DNA from: Brachybacterium aquaticum
Lineage (GTDB): Bacteria; Actinomycetota; Actinomycetes; Actinomycetales; Dermabacteraceae
Length of the DNA stretch: 64,000 nucleotides
Direction of reading: 5' to 3'
NCBI RefSeq assembly: GCF_014204755.1
Contig: NZ_JACHLZ010000001.1
Span: forward strand, 1,736,001 to 1,800,000
Shown here one piece after another: positions 24,742 through 33,793 of this stretch. The notes under the pieces were generated by a model. The model had not been told where the DNA came from. It searched no databases and worked only from the letters and a program-made list of their open reading frames with translations. The position numbers were made by a program, and so were the translations under genes. Every line of letters starts with the position of its first letter. Within the stretch, counting starts at the first letter, position 1.

Positions 24742-25619
24742 TCGGCAGAGTCCTGGGAGTGGGGGGAGGTGGTGGTGCCCGCAGTGGTGGTGCCCGCAGT
24801 GGCGGGCTCGGGGGCAGGTGCACCGGCGGCGGGGGCACCGGCGGCGGTGGCGGTGGCGGTCGCCGCCTGTGCGGGGGCGGGCGCAGCGGGCTTCACATCG
24901 CCCGACGGCTCCTTCGCATCGGCCGACGGGTCCGAGGTGCCATCCGCCTGCTCGGCGGCCTCCTCGGCCTCGCGGCGCTCGGCGCGCCGGTCCAGCCACT
25001 TGTGCACGGCGGAGATCACGCGCTCGACGACGATCGCCATCGCGACGGCCGCGATGAGTGCGACGGTGATGGCCAGCAGGTGGTTGTCCTCGAACCAGGC
25101 CCCGGCCACGGCGCCGATGGCGCAGGAGTACACCGCCCACACGAAGGTGGACAGCAGCGAGCGGGGCCAGAAGTGGCGGTGGGGGTAGTGGACGGCGCCG
25201 GCGACGAGGTTCACGGCGGTGCGGCCGAAGGGGATGTAGCGGGCGGTCATGAGGAAGACCAGGGCGCGCTTGTTCAGTCCGTGCTCGGCGGCCTCGACGG
25301 CCTTGCGGCCCTTGCCCTCGCGCAGGAACCTGAAGCGCTCCCACCCGATCTTGTTGCCGATCAGGTAGCCGAGGTTGTCGCCGGTCCATGCGCCCATCCA
25401 GGCGGCGAGGCCGACCAGGAGGATCGCGGGCTGGCCACTGCTGGACCACAGCGAGGACAGGGTCACGATCGTCGACTCGCTGGGCACGCTGGGGAAGAAC
25501 CCGTCCAGGGCCGCGAAAGCGTACACGATGAGGTGAACCCACCATGCGTCGGCGACCTGGAGGATCCAGTCCTCGATCACGCTGGTCAGCGAGAGCAGTC
25601 GATCGATGAACGAGCCCAT
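24738..25619 (-). CDS. DedA-family membrane protein
   Basis: A 293-residue polytopic protein of the DedA/SNARE-associated family, linked in other bacteria to undecaprenyl-phosphate or phospholipid flipping and to membrane homeostasis. The signature ARYIPFGRTAVNLVAGA near 130-145 and FFPSVPSESTIV near 41-52 are clear. The C-terminal ~80 residues are an Ala/Pro/Glu/Thr-rich disordered tail coded by short repeats and containing the iterated 10-mer at 24921. Upstream gene of the argA-like coding region. Confidence 0.9.
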   Translation of the reverse strand: MGSFIDRLLSLTSVIEDWILQVADAWWVHLIVYAFAALDGFFPSVPSESTIVTLSSLWSSSGQPAILLVGLAAWMGAWTGDNLGYLIGNKIGWERFRFLREGKGRKAVEAAEHGLNKRALVFLMTARYIPFGRTAVNLVAGAVHYPHRHFWPRSLLSTFVWAVYSCAIGAVAGAWFEDNHLLAITVALIAAVAMAIVVERVISAVHKWLDRRAERREAEEAAEQADGTSDPSADAKEPSGDVKPAAPAPAQAATATATAAGAPAAGAPAPEPATAGTTTAGTTTSPHSQDSAE

Positions 25620-25792
25620 GCGTCCTTCCCGTCCAGGGGTCCCGAGTGCGCCCCCTCGGGGTCGGGGCTGCGGGCTGATCCCGTCGCGGGGTGATCACCC
25701 CGACGGGAGCTTCCCACGCCCGGCTGGGTGCCGGCCGTGGGAGCGGCGTCGGCCCGGCCCCCGGGGTGCGGGGGCCGGGCCGACGGCGGTGC

Positions 25793-28405
25793 TCAGGAGG
25801 CGCTGGCCTCCGCGGCGTCCGTGTCCACGGCGCCGGTGTCCGGGGCGTCCGGGTCCGGAGCGCCCGCGCCGTCGGCGTGGGTCGCGTCCTCGGCCCGGGC
25901 CTGGGTCATGGTCTCCACGTCCACCACGTCGGAGATCGGCGACAGCGCACCGTCCTCGCCGCGGCGGGCGAAGGTGAGGTCGCCCAGGAGGCCCTCGCCC
26001 TCGGCATCGACCACGATCGTGTCGCCCACCTGGACCTGACCGAACAGGATCCGCTCGGAGAGGGTGTCCTCGATGTCGCGCTGGATCGTGCGACGCAGCG
26101 GACGGGCTCCCAGGACCGGGTCGTAGCCCTTCTCGGCCAGCAGGTTCTTCGCCGCCGGGGTGAGGTCGAGGCTCATGTCCTTGTCCTTCAGGCGACGACC
26201 CAGCTTCGCGACCTCGAGGTCGACGATCTGGATGATCTCGTCCTTGGACAGCTGCGGGAACACCACCACGTCGTCGACGCGGTTGAGGAACTCGGGCTTG
26301 AAGTGCTGCTTGAGCTCCTCATGGACCTTCGACTTCATCCGCTCGTAGTCGGTGGAGAGGTCGCCGCCCGCGGTGAAGCCCATGGACACGCCCTTGGCGA
26401 TGTCCCGGGTGCCGAGGTTGGTGGTCATGATGATGATGGTGTTCTTGAAGTCCACCATGCGGCCCTGCGAGTCGGTCAGGCGACCGTCCTCGAGGATCTG
26501 CAGCAGCGAGTTGAAGATGTCCACATGGGCCTTCTCCACCTCGTCGAAGAGGACCACGGAGAACGGCTTGCGGCGCACCTTCTCGGTGAGCTGGCCGCCC
26601 TCGTCGTAGCCGACGTAGCCGGGGGGCGAGCCGAACAGGCGCGAGGCGGTGTGCTTCTCGCCGAACTCGGACATGTCCAGCTGGATGAGGGAGTCCTCGT
26701 CGCCGAACAGGAACTCGGCCAGGGCCTTCGCCAGCTCCGTCTTGCCCACGCCCGTGGGGCCGGCGAAGATGAACGACCCGCCGGGGCGCTTGGGATCCTT
26801 CAGACCCGCACGGGTGCGGCGGATCGCCCGGGAGACGGCCTTGATGGCCTCGTTCTGACCGATGACGCGCTTGTGCAGCTCGTCCTCCATGTGGAGCAGC
26901 CGTGAGGACTCCTCCTCGGTGAGCTTCACGATCGGGATGCCGGTCGAGGACGCGAGGACCTCGGCGATGACCTCCTCGGAGACGGTGGTCACCGCGTCGG
27001 ACTCGCCGTGGCGCCAGGCCTTCTCCTTCTCGTCGCGCTCGGACTTGAGCTTCTGCTCCTCGTCGCGGAGGCTCGCGGCGAGCTCGAAGTCCTGCCCGTC
27101 GATCGCCTCCTCCTTGTTCTTGCGCGCCTCCTCGATGCGGGCGTCGAACTCCTTGAGCTCGGGCGGCGCGGTGAGACGGCGGATGCGCAGGCGGGCACCG
27201 GCCTCGTCGATCAGGTCGATGGCCTTGTCCGGCAGGAAGCGGTCGTTGACGTACCGGTCGGCGAGGTTCGCCGCGGCGACGAGGGCGCCGTCGGTGATGG
27301 TCACCTTGTGGTGCGCCTCGTAGCGGTCGCGCAGGCCCTTGAGGATCTCCACGGTGTGGGCCACGGAGGGCTCGTCGACCTGGATCGGCTGGAAGCGGCG
27401 CTCGAGCGCGGCGTCCTTCTCGATGTGCTTGCGGTACTCCTCGAGGGTGGTCGCCCCGATGGTCTGCAGCTCGCCGCGGGCCAGCATGGGCTTGAGGATG
27501 CTCGCGGCATCGATCGCGCCCTCGGCGGCACCCGCCCCGACGAGGGTGTGGATCTCGTCGATGAACAGGATGATGTCGCCGCGGGTGCGGATCTCCTTGA
27601 GAACCTTCTTCAGGCGCTCCTCGAAGTCGCCGCGGTAGCGGGAGCCCGCGACCAGGGAGCCGAGGTCGAGGGTGTAGAGCTGCTTGTCCTTGAGCGTCTC
27701 GGGGACGTCCCCGGCGACGATGGACTGCGCGAGGCCCTCGACGACGGCGCTCTTGCCGACGCCGGGCTCGCCGATCAGCACCGGGTTGTTCTTGGTGCGG
27801 CGGCTGAGCACCTGCATCACCCGCTCGGCCTCCTTCTCGCGCCCGATGACCGGGTCGAGCTTGCCCTCGCGGGCGGCCTGCGTGAGGTTGCGGCCGAACT
27901 GGTCCAGGACCAGCGAACCGGCGGGCTGGCCCTCGGCGGGGCCGCCGGCGGTGGCCGGCTCCTTGCCCTGGTAGCCCGAGAGCCGCTCGATGACCTCCTG
28001 GCGCACGGCCGACGGCTCGGCCTTGAGGCGGGAGAGCACCTTGACGGCGGTGCCCTCGCCCTCGCGCAGCAGGCCGAGCAGGATGTGCTCGGTGCCGATG
28101 TAGTTGTGGCCCAGCTGCAGCGCCTCGCGCAGGCTCAGCTCGAGCACCTTCTTGGCGCGCGGGGTGAAGGGGATGTGCCCCGACGGGGTCTGGTTGCCCT
28201 CGCCGATGATGTCCCGGACCTGCTCGCGCACCGCGTCGAGGGTGACGCCGAGGGCCTCGAGGGCCTTGGCGCCGACACCCTCGTTCTCGTGGATGAGCCC
28301 GAGCAGGATGTGCTCGGTCCCGATGTAGTTGTGGTTGAGAAGACGGGCCTCGTCCTGCGCCAGGACGACGACGCGGCGGGCCCGGTCGGTGAACCGTTCG
28401 AACAT
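25793..28405 (-). CDS. clpC: ATP-dependent Clp protease ATPase subunit ClpC
   Basis: An 870-residue class I AAA+ unfoldase. Two Clp N-repeats (residues 1-140), D1 with Walker A GEPGVGKS at 212-219, a UVR-like coiled middle domain (near 425-455) and D2 with GPTGVGKT near 550. It feeds substrates to ClpP, whose gene is elsewhere. The last ~45 residues are Asp/Ala-rich and unlike the usual short tail. GGGAGGA before the ATG. In many actinobacteria clpC lies next to lsr2; here the mqo-lut-galM cassette separates them. A ClgR-type site lies upstream. Confidence 0.97.
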   Translation of the reverse strand: MFERFTDRARRVVVLAQDEARLLNHNYIGTEHILLGLIHENEGVGAKALEALGVTLDAVREQVRDIIGEGNQTPSGHIPFTPRAKKVLELSLREALQLGHNYIGTEHILLGLLREGEGTAVKVLSRLKAEPSAVRQEVIERLSGYQGKEPATAGGPAEGQPAGSLVLDQFGRNLTQAAREGKLDPVIGREKEAERVMQVLSRRTKNNPVLIGEPGVGKSAVVEGLAQSIVAGDVPETLKDKQLYTLDLGSLVAGSRYRGDFEERLKKVLKEIRTRGDIILFIDEIHTLVGAGAAEGAIDAASILKPMLARGELQTIGATTLEEYRKHIEKDAALERRFQPIQVDEPSVAHTVEILKGLRDRYEAHHKVTITDGALVAAANLADRYVNDRFLPDKAIDLIDEAGARLRIRRLTAPPELKEFDARIEEARKNKEEAIDGQDFELAASLRDEEQKLKSERDEKEKAWRHGESDAVTTVSEEVIAEVLASSTGIPIVKLTEEESSRLLHMEDELHKRVIGQNEAIKAVSRAIRRTRAGLKDPKRPGGSFIFAGPTGVGKTELAKALAEFLFGDEDSLIQLDMSEFGEKHTASRLFGSPPGYVGYDEGGQLTEKVRRKPFSVVLFDEVEKAHVDIFNSLLQILEDGRLTDSQGRMVDFKNTIIIMTTNLGTRDIAKGVSMGFTAGGDLSTDYERMKSKVHEELKQHFKPEFLNRVDDVVVFPQLSKDEIIQIVDLEVAKLGRRLKDKDMSLDLTPAAKNLLAEKGYDPVLGARPLRRTIQRDIEDTLSERILFGQVQVGDTIVVDAEGEGLLGDLTFARRGEDGALSPISDVVDVETMTQARAEDATHADGAGAPDPDAPDTGAVDTDAAEASAS

Positions 28406-28731
28406 GGTCCTCCCCCATTCGGTGGTGGTGATGGATCGAGACTACGCGGATCCTGCCCGGATTCCCGCTCTGTTCGCCGCGGGCGTGACAGCCCGTGACT
28501 CGACGATGACCGGAGGGCGGCAGGCCTCCGGCCCCGTGCCCCGGTCCCCGGGCCCCGGGCCCCGGGCCCCGAAGCGACCCGACCCGCCGGTCGGGGTGCG
28601 CGGACGGCCACGACCCGCCCCGTACTATGACCTGGATCACTGCACCGCCCGTGTCGGGCAGGTGGTGAGCGGGACGCCGCGACGTCCCGGAGTTCCCGTC
28701 CCCTTCCCCTCTCTTCCCCCAGGAGTCCCCC
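28406..28731. other. 326-bp divergent region between clpC and DUF6458 gene
   Basis: Holds the clpC promoter zone (possible -10 TAGTCT on the minus strand at 28439-28444) and a ClgR-like box at 28472-28485. A hairpin with 7-bp arms (28511-28517 / 28525-28531) and a run of CCCCGGG units (about 28541-28571) follow. TACTAT at 28623-28628 may be the -10 of the plus-strand gene. No further coding region seen. Confidence 0.5.
28472..28485. promoter_or_regulatory. Candidate ClgR binding site upstream of clpC
   Basis: GTTCGC-CGCGG-GCG agrees exactly with the GTTCGC-N5-GCG motif described for ClgR, the activator of clp and lon genes in Streptomyces. If the -10 guessed for clpC is right, the site lies at about -40 to -53, where an activator would act. 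Match is by eye only. Confidence 0.45.
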
Positions 28732-28974
28732 ATGGGCGCCATCGTCGGCGGCATCATCCTCTTCGTCCTCGGAGCCATCGCGCGCTTCGCCCTCGAGTTC
28801 GACCTCCCCGGGGTCGACTCCACCATGCTCGGCACGATCCTCATGGTCGCCGGTGCCGTGCTCTTCGTCGTCGGCCTCCTGCTCGCCCTGCGCTCGCGCC
28901 GCACCGTGGTGAACACGCAGAGCGCCCCGGGCCACACCGTCTCCGAGCGCCGGGACCCCCCTCCCGGGGTCTGA
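28732..28974 (+). CDS. DUF6458-like small membrane protein
   Basis: An 80-residue protein with two hydrophobic helices (about 3-22 and 33-54) and a short polar tail with TVSERRDPPPG. Small two-helix proteins of this kind are common in actinobacteria (DUF6458) and have no known role. AGGAG lies ten bases before the ATG. It is alone between clpC and mqo on the plus strand. Confidence 0.75.
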   Translation: MGAIVGGIILFVLGAIARFALEFDLPGVDSTMLGTILMVAGAVLFVVGLLLALRSRRTVVNTQSAPGHTVSERRDPPPGV

Positions 28975-29034
28975 GCCCGGGACTCCCCCGTCCACTCCCG
29001 CGGGTGCCGCGCTCGGTCGCCCAGGTCCAAGGGA

Positions 29035-29040
29035 TACCCT
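29035..29040 (+). promoter_or_regulatory. Candidate -10 element upstream of mqo
   Basis: TACCCT, then seven bases, then a GTG that opens a 30-codon frame reaching into mqo. The transcript may therefore begin with a leaderless leader peptide. Confidence 0.35.
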
Positions 29041-29047
29041 GGGCGGC

Positions 29048-29140
29048 GTGGCCGCCCGGCGTCGCGCGCAGCAGCGCCTCGCCGTCCGGGGCGGCCCCCG
29101 GGAGAGCTCGAACGGAGAGACATGGCAGACCTGGACGTGA
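29048..29140 (+). CDS. Possible 30-codon leader peptide overlapping mqo
   Basis: GTG at 29048 opens an Arg-rich frame of 30 sense codons that ends at TGA 29138-29140, inside mqo in another frame and 19 bases past its start. The start has a leaderless-type hexamer seven bases upstream. Translation of this frame would unload ribosomes near the mqo start. Only pattern evidence; it may be chance. Confidence 0.2.
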   Translation: MAARRRAQQRLAVRGGPRESSNGETWQTWT

Positions 29141-30603
29141 CCCGTGCGGATGCGGTGCTGATCGGCGGAGGCATCGCCAGTGCGACCCTCGCCGCGATGC
29201 TCACGGAGCTGGAGCCCGACTGGGACATCGTGGTGCTCGAGCGTCTGGACTCCCTGGGCGCCGAGTCCTCCGACGCGTGGAACAACGCCGGCACCGGGCA
29301 CAGCGCCCTGTGCGAGCTGAACTACACCCCGCAGGACGTGGACGGCTCCGTCAGCCCCGCCAAGGCGATCTCCATCAACGAGCAGTTCCAGGTCTCGCGC
29401 CAGTTCTGGTCCCACCTGGTGGAGAACGACCGGATCGGTGACCCGTCCGAGTTCATCCACACCGTGCCGCACATGAGCTTCGTGCACGGCATGGAGAACG
29501 TCGACTACCTGCGCCGCCGCCACGAGGCGCTGGTGGCGAACCCGCTGTTCGACAAGATGCAGTTCACCACCGAGCACGCGCAGCTCGCCGACTGGGCGCC
29601 GCTGGTCTCCGAGGGCCGCCCGGTCACCGAGACCATCGCCGCGACCTGGTCGCCGGACGGCACCGACGTCGACTTCGGCGCCCTGACCCGCCAGATGCTC
29701 GCCCACGCCTCCCGCACCGGCACCACCGTCTCCACCGGCTCCGAGGTCGTGGATCTGCGCCGGATGGGCTCGGACTGGGGCGTCATGGTCCGCTCCACCG
29801 CGACCGACGCGATCCGCGTGGTGCGCGCGCCCTTCGTGTTCGTGGGCGCCGGCGGCTATGCACTGCCGCTGTTGCAGAGGTCGGGGATCGAGGAGATCCG
29901 CGGCTTCGGCGGCTTCCCCATCTCCGGCCAGTGGCTGCGCTGCACCGATCCGGAGACGATCGCCCGCCATGACGCGAAGGTGTACGGCAAGGCCGCCGTC
30001 GGCGCCCCGCCGATGAGCGTGCCGCACCTGGACACCCGCTACGTGGGCGGGAAGCGCTCGCTCATGTTCGGCCCGTACGCGGGCTGGTCCCCGAAGTTCC
30101 TCAAAACCGGCCGCTACACCGACCTGTTCGAGTCGATCAAGCCCTCGAACGTCACCCAGATGATGGCTGTCGCGCCGCCGAACCTGGACCTCATGGTCTA
30201 CCTCGGCTCGCAGCTGGCCGCGACCTCCCACAAGCGCTTCGAGGCGCTGCTGGAGTACATGCCCGACGCGCGCGAGTCCGACTGGGAGGAGGTCACCGCC
30301 GGCCAGCGTGTCCAGGTGATCGCGCCGGACCAGAAGAAGCACGGCGTGCTGCAGTTCGGCACCCAGCTGATCACCGCGGCCGACGGGTCGATCGGCGGCA
30401 TGCTCGGGGCCTCGCCGGGCGCGTCGACCGCCACCAGCATCATGCTCTCGATGCTGGAGAAGATGTTCCCCCAGCGCATCGAGACCTGGCGCCCGACCCT
30501 GCAGCAGATGGTGCCCTCCTGGGGCACGAAGCTGTCGGAGGACCCCGAGCAGGCTCACCGCACGCTCGAGCGCACCGCCGACACACTGGGCCTGACCCAC
30601 TGA
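29122..30603 (+). CDS. mqo: Malate:quinone oxidoreductase
   Basis: A 493-residue FAD-dependent peripheral membrane enzyme oxidising malate to oxaloacetate with electrons to the quinone pool. ADAVLIGGGIASATLAAML at 9-27 is the FAD-binding motif, and AWNNAGTGHSALCELNYTP near 54-72 is typical of Mqo. Start supported by GGAGAG six bases upstream of ATG. It is immediately upstream of the lactate-oxidation genes, which also feed quinones; an 8-bp stem hairpin separates them (30608-30630). Confidence 0.95.
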   Translation: MADLDVTRADAVLIGGGIASATLAAMLTELEPDWDIVVLERLDSLGAESSDAWNNAGTGHSALCELNYTPQDVDGSVSPAKAISINEQFQVSRQFWSHLVENDRIGDPSEFIHTVPHMSFVHGMENVDYLRRRHEALVANPLFDKMQFTTEHAQLADWAPLVSEGRPVTETIAATWSPDGTDVDFGALTRQMLAHASRTGTTVSTGSEVVDLRRMGSDWGVMVRSTATDAIRVVRAPFVFVGAGGYALPLLQRSGIEEIRGFGGFPISGQWLRCTDPETIARHDAKVYGKAAVGAPPMSVPHLDTRYVGGKRSLMFGPYAGWSPKFLKTGRYTDLFESIKPSNVTQMMAVAPPNLDLMVYLGSQLAATSHKRFEALLEYMPDARESDWEEVTAGQRVQVIAPDQKKHGVLQFGTQLITAADGSIGGMLGASPGASTATSIMLSMLEKMFPQRIETWRPTLQQMVPSWGTKLSEDPEQAHRTLERTADTLGLTH

Positions 30604-30607
30604 CCAC

Positions 30608-30630
30608 TCCGGACCGCTCACTGGTCCGGA
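30608..30630. terminator. Hairpin between mqo and lutA
   Basis: TCCGGACC (30608-30615) and GGTCCGGA (30623-30630) form a perfect 8-bp stem with a 7-base loop. There is no T-run, so it may be a weak terminator or an mRNA-processing structure between mqo and lutABC. Confidence 0.45.
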
Positions 30631-30690
30631 CCACCCTCCGGGGCCCGTCGGACCCCGGCCATCGACCCTCCCGCACCTCGAGGAGTGCAC

Positions 30691-31479
30691 ATGCGGATCT
30701 CGCTGATGACCACCTGTCTGGTGGATGTGATGGCCCCGGACGTCGCCCGGGCCACGGTCACCCTGCTCGAGCGGCTGGGTCACGAGGTGGTGTTCGACAA
30801 GCGCCAGACGTGCTGCGGCCAGATGCACACCAACTCCGGCTACTACACGGAGGCCGCGCCCGTGGTGCGCCAGTTCGTGGACACCTTCGAGCCGGCGCTG
30901 GACCGCGTCGACGCGATCGTGATGCCGTCCGGCTCCTGCACCGGCTGCGTGCGCGACCAGCACGAGCTGGTGGCCCGCCACGAGGGTGACACCCGCCTCG
31001 AGCGGCGGGCCGCGGCCGTGGCCGCGAAGACCTACGAGCTCTCCGAGCTGCTGGTGGACGTGCTGAAGGTGACCGACGTGGGCGCGTACTTCCCCCACTC
31101 GGTGACCTACCACCCCACCTGCCATTCGATGCGCTTCCTCAAGGTGGGCCCGCGCCCGCTGAAGCTGCTGCGCGCGGTGGAGGGCATCGAGGTGAAGAAC
31201 CTGCCCGAGTCCGACACCTGCTGCGGATTCGGCGGCACCTTCTCGGTGAAGAACGACGCGACCAGCGACGCGATGGTCACCGACAAGGCCGCGAACGTGG
31301 TCGCCAGCGGCGCCGAGTACGTCGTCGCGGGCGATGCCTCGTGCCTGATGAACATCGGCGGGAAGCTGCGCCGCACCGGCGCCGCGCCCCGCTCGATCCA
31401 CCTGGCGCAGATCCTGGCGTCGACGAAGGAGGACCCCTTCGTCCCGTCCGAGACGATCCTGGGGAGGGCTTCGAAATGA
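30691..31479 (+). CDS. lutA: L-lactate utilisation protein LutA (Fe-S, CCG domain)
   Basis: A 262-residue (Fe-S)-binding protein with two CCG (cysteine-rich) modules: QTCCGQMHTNSGY near 39-51 with SGSCTGCV, and the second TYHPTCHSM with DTCCGFGGTF. LutA is one of three subunits of the LutABC L-lactate oxidation complex. GAGGAG lies just upstream of ATG. Ends in an ATGA overlap with lutB. Confidence 0.93.
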   Translation: MRISLMTTCLVDVMAPDVARATVTLLERLGHEVVFDKRQTCCGQMHTNSGYYTEAAPVVRQFVDTFEPALDRVDAIVMPSGSCTGCVRDQHELVARHEGDTRLERRAAAVAAKTYELSELLVDVLKVTDVGAYFPHSVTYHPTCHSMRFLKVGPRPLKLLRAVEGIEVKNLPESDTCCGFGGTFSVKNDATSDAMVTDKAANVVASGAEYVVAGDASCLMNIGGKLRRTGAAPRSIHLAQILASTKEDPFVPSETILGRASK

Positions 31480-33017
31480 CCACCGTGAACCTGGGCATCC
31501 CGTCCGTCCGCCCCCAGCACGCCTCCCCCTCCTCCCACCTGCGCGGCGAGCGGGGCTTCCCGTCGGCCGCCCGTGACGAGCTGGGCAACGAGACCCTGCG
31601 CGGCAACCTGCGCCACGCCACCACCACCATCCAGTCCAAGCGCGCCGGGGTGGTGCGCGAGGTGCGGGACTGGCAGAAGCTGCGCAATGCCGGCAGCGCC
31701 CTGAAGTGGCAGGTCACCGATCATCTCCCGGAGCTGCTGGAGCAGCTGGAGGAATCGGTGACCCGCGCGGGCGGCGTCGTGCACTGGGCGCGCGACGCCG
31801 AGGAGGCCGGCGAGATCGTCACGAAGCTGGCCCTCGAGCGCGGCGCCGAGGAGGTGCTGAAGGTCAAGTCGATGGCCACCCAGGAGATCGGCCTGAACGA
31901 GGCCCTCGCCCATGCCGGGATCCGCGCCATCGAGTCCGACCTCGCCGAGCTCATCGTGCAGCTCGCCGACGACACCCCCTCGCACATCCTGGTCCCCGCG
32001 ATCCACCGCAACCGTGCGGAGATCCGGGAGATCTTCCTGAAGGCGATGCCGGACCTGGACCCGTCGATCACCGATGAGCCGTCCGAGCTCGCCGAGGCGG
32101 CCCGCCGCTTCCTGCGCGAGAAGTTCCTGGACATGCCCGGCTCGGTCGCGGTCTCGGGCGCGAACTTCGCCGTCGCCGAGACGGGCACGCTCGTGGTGGT
32201 GGAGTCCGAGGGCAACGGCCGTATGTGCCTGACCCTCCCGAAGACCCTCATCTCCGTGGTGGGCATCGAGAAGATCGTCCCCACCTTCGAGGACCTCGAG
32301 GTGTTCCTGCAGCTGCTGCCCCGCTCCTCCACCGGGGAGCGGATGAACCCGTACACGACCCTGTTCACGGGCGTGCACGAGGGCGACGGGCCCGAGGAGT
32401 TCCACCTGGTGCTCCTGGACAACGGCCGCTCCGCGGTGCTCGAGGACCCCGAGGGGCGCAGCGCCCTGCACTGCATCCGCTGCTCGGCCTGCCTGAACGT
32501 GTGCCCGGTGTACGCGCGCGCCGGCGGGCACGCCTACGGCTCGACCTACCCCGGCCCGATCGGGGCGATCCTGTCCCCGCAGCTGACCGGCACCTCCGGC
32601 ACGGATGATCCGAACTCCACCCTGCCCTACGCCTCGAGCCTGTGCGGCGCCTGCTACGACGTGTGCCCGGTGAAGATCAACATCCCCGAGATCCTCGTGC
32701 ACCTGCGCGCGAAGGACGTGGACCGGCGCCGCGAGACCCGCGGCGAGTTCCACGAGACCTGGGACGTGGCGCTGAAGGGCGCGGGCAAGCTCATGTCCTC
32801 CCCGAAGGCGTACGACCTCGCCGTCCGCTCGGCGAAGCCGCTGACCTCGCTGCTGCCGGGCAAGAACATCGGCAAGCTGCCCGGGGTGATCCCGCTGATC
32901 CCGGGCTGGACCGATCATCGCGATCTGCCGAGCCCCGAGCAGTCCTTCCGCTCCTGGTGGGACGAGCGGGAGAAGAAGAAGGCGAAGGGCTCGGCCGACG
33001 GGGAGGAGCAGGCATGA
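31476..33017 (+). CDS. lutB: L-lactate utilisation protein LutB (iron-sulfur)
   Basis: A 513-residue subunit with a LUD-like N-terminal region and two 4Fe-4S clusters: CIRCSACLNVCPVY starting at C333 and CGACYDVCPVKI starting at C390. ATG overlaps the lutA stop (ATGA). The C-terminal tail ends GSADGEEQA and contains the iterated GGCCGACGGG at 32993. Together with LutA and LutC it oxidises L-lactate to pyruvate. Confidence 0.95.
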   Translation: MTTVNLGIPSVRPQHASPSSHLRGERGFPSAARDELGNETLRGNLRHATTTIQSKRAGVVREVRDWQKLRNAGSALKWQVTDHLPELLEQLEESVTRAGGVVHWARDAEEAGEIVTKLALERGAEEVLKVKSMATQEIGLNEALAHAGIRAIESDLAELIVQLADDTPSHILVPAIHRNRAEIREIFLKAMPDLDPSITDEPSELAEAARRFLREKFLDMPGSVAVSGANFAVAETGTLVVVESEGNGRMCLTLPKTLISVVGIEKIVPTFEDLEVFLQLLPRSSTGERMNPYTTLFTGVHEGDGPEEFHLVLLDNGRSAVLEDPEGRSALHCIRCSACLNVCPVYARAGGHAYGSTYPGPIGAILSPQLTGTSGTDDPNSTLPYASSLCGACYDVCPVKINIPEILVHLRAKDVDRRRETRGEFHETWDVALKGAGKLMSSPKAYDLAVRSAKPLTSLLPGKNIGKLPGVIPLIPGWTDHRDLPSPEQSFRSWWDEREKKKAKGSADGEEQA

Positions 33018-33793
33018 ACGACTGGGAGGACGCCCGTCCCGCCCGCACCCCGGGCATGAGCGCGAAGGAGGAGATCCTCGCCCGCGTGCGCAGCGCCCTC
33101 GCGGCCCCGCGACGCGATGAGGTCACCGACGCCGCCGACGTGCCCCGCGACTACCAGCGGGCCGACGACAAGCAGGAGGTCTCCACCGATCCCGCCAAGG
33201 TGCGCGACGTGCTCGTGGACCGTCTCGTGGACTACACGGCGATCGTGCACCGCACCACCGCCGCGCAGCTGCCCGCCGCGATCGCGGAGGCGCTCGGCGA
33301 GTCCCGCACCGTGGTCGTGCCCGCGGGCGTGCCGCAGGAGTGGACCTCCGCCTCCTCCGCGGACGTCACCGTCGACGACGGCACCGCCACCCCGCGCGAG
33401 CTCGACGCGATCGACGCCGTGCTCACCGGCTGCCACACCGCCATCGCGCTGACCGGCACGATCGTGCTGCGCGGCGACGAGCTCGGCGGGCGACGCGCGG
33501 TGTCGCTCGTGCCCGACCGCCACGTGGTCGTGGTCCAGGCGGACCAGGTGGTGCTCGGGGTGCCGAAGGGCATCGCACGCATGAACGAGGACCCCACCGC
33601 CGCGTGGACGATGATCTCCGGCCCGAGCGCGACCAGCGACATCGAGCTCAGCCGCGTCGAGGGGGTGCACGGCCCGCGCCGCCTCGAGGTGGTGCTCGTG
33701 GAGCCCGAGCCCGAGGCGCCGGCGGCAGAGGGGTCGGCGGCGGAGGAGTCGGCCGACGGATCGTCCGAGACGTCGGCGGCGGTGACCGCATGA
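33014..33793 (+). CDS. lutC: L-lactate utilisation protein LutC (LUD domain)
   Basis: A 259-residue LUD-domain protein (DUF162) with the pattern TGCHTAIALTGTIVL and VPDRHVVVVQADQVV in the middle and GPSATSDIELSRVEGVHGPR near 210. Starts in an ATGA overlap with lutB; an internal Met (M15, SAKEEILAR) may be an alternative start. The tail is Ala/Glu/Ser-rich with a GTCGGCCGACGGA element. Third gene of lutABC, followed by galM in another ATGA overlap. Confidence 0.92.
   Translation: MNDWEDARPARTPGMSAKEEILARVRSALAAPRRDEVTDAADVPRDYQRADDKQEVSTDPAKVRDVLVDRLVDYTAIVHRTTAAQLPAAIAEALGESRTVVVPAGVPQEWTSASSADVTVDDGTATPRELDAIDAVLTGCHTAIALTGTIVLRGDELGGRRAVSLVPDRHVVVVQADQVVLGVPKGIARMNEDPTAAWTMISGPSATSDIELSRVEGVHGPRRLEVVLVEPEPEAPAAEGSAAEESADGSSETSAAVTA

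Noticed and set aside
28135..31401. 1088-codon minus-strand open frame over mqo, lutA and the clpC upstream region
   Set aside because: Composition is of antisense type (Gly, His, Arg, Val and Leu-rich) and the plus-strand mqo and lutA genes are certain.
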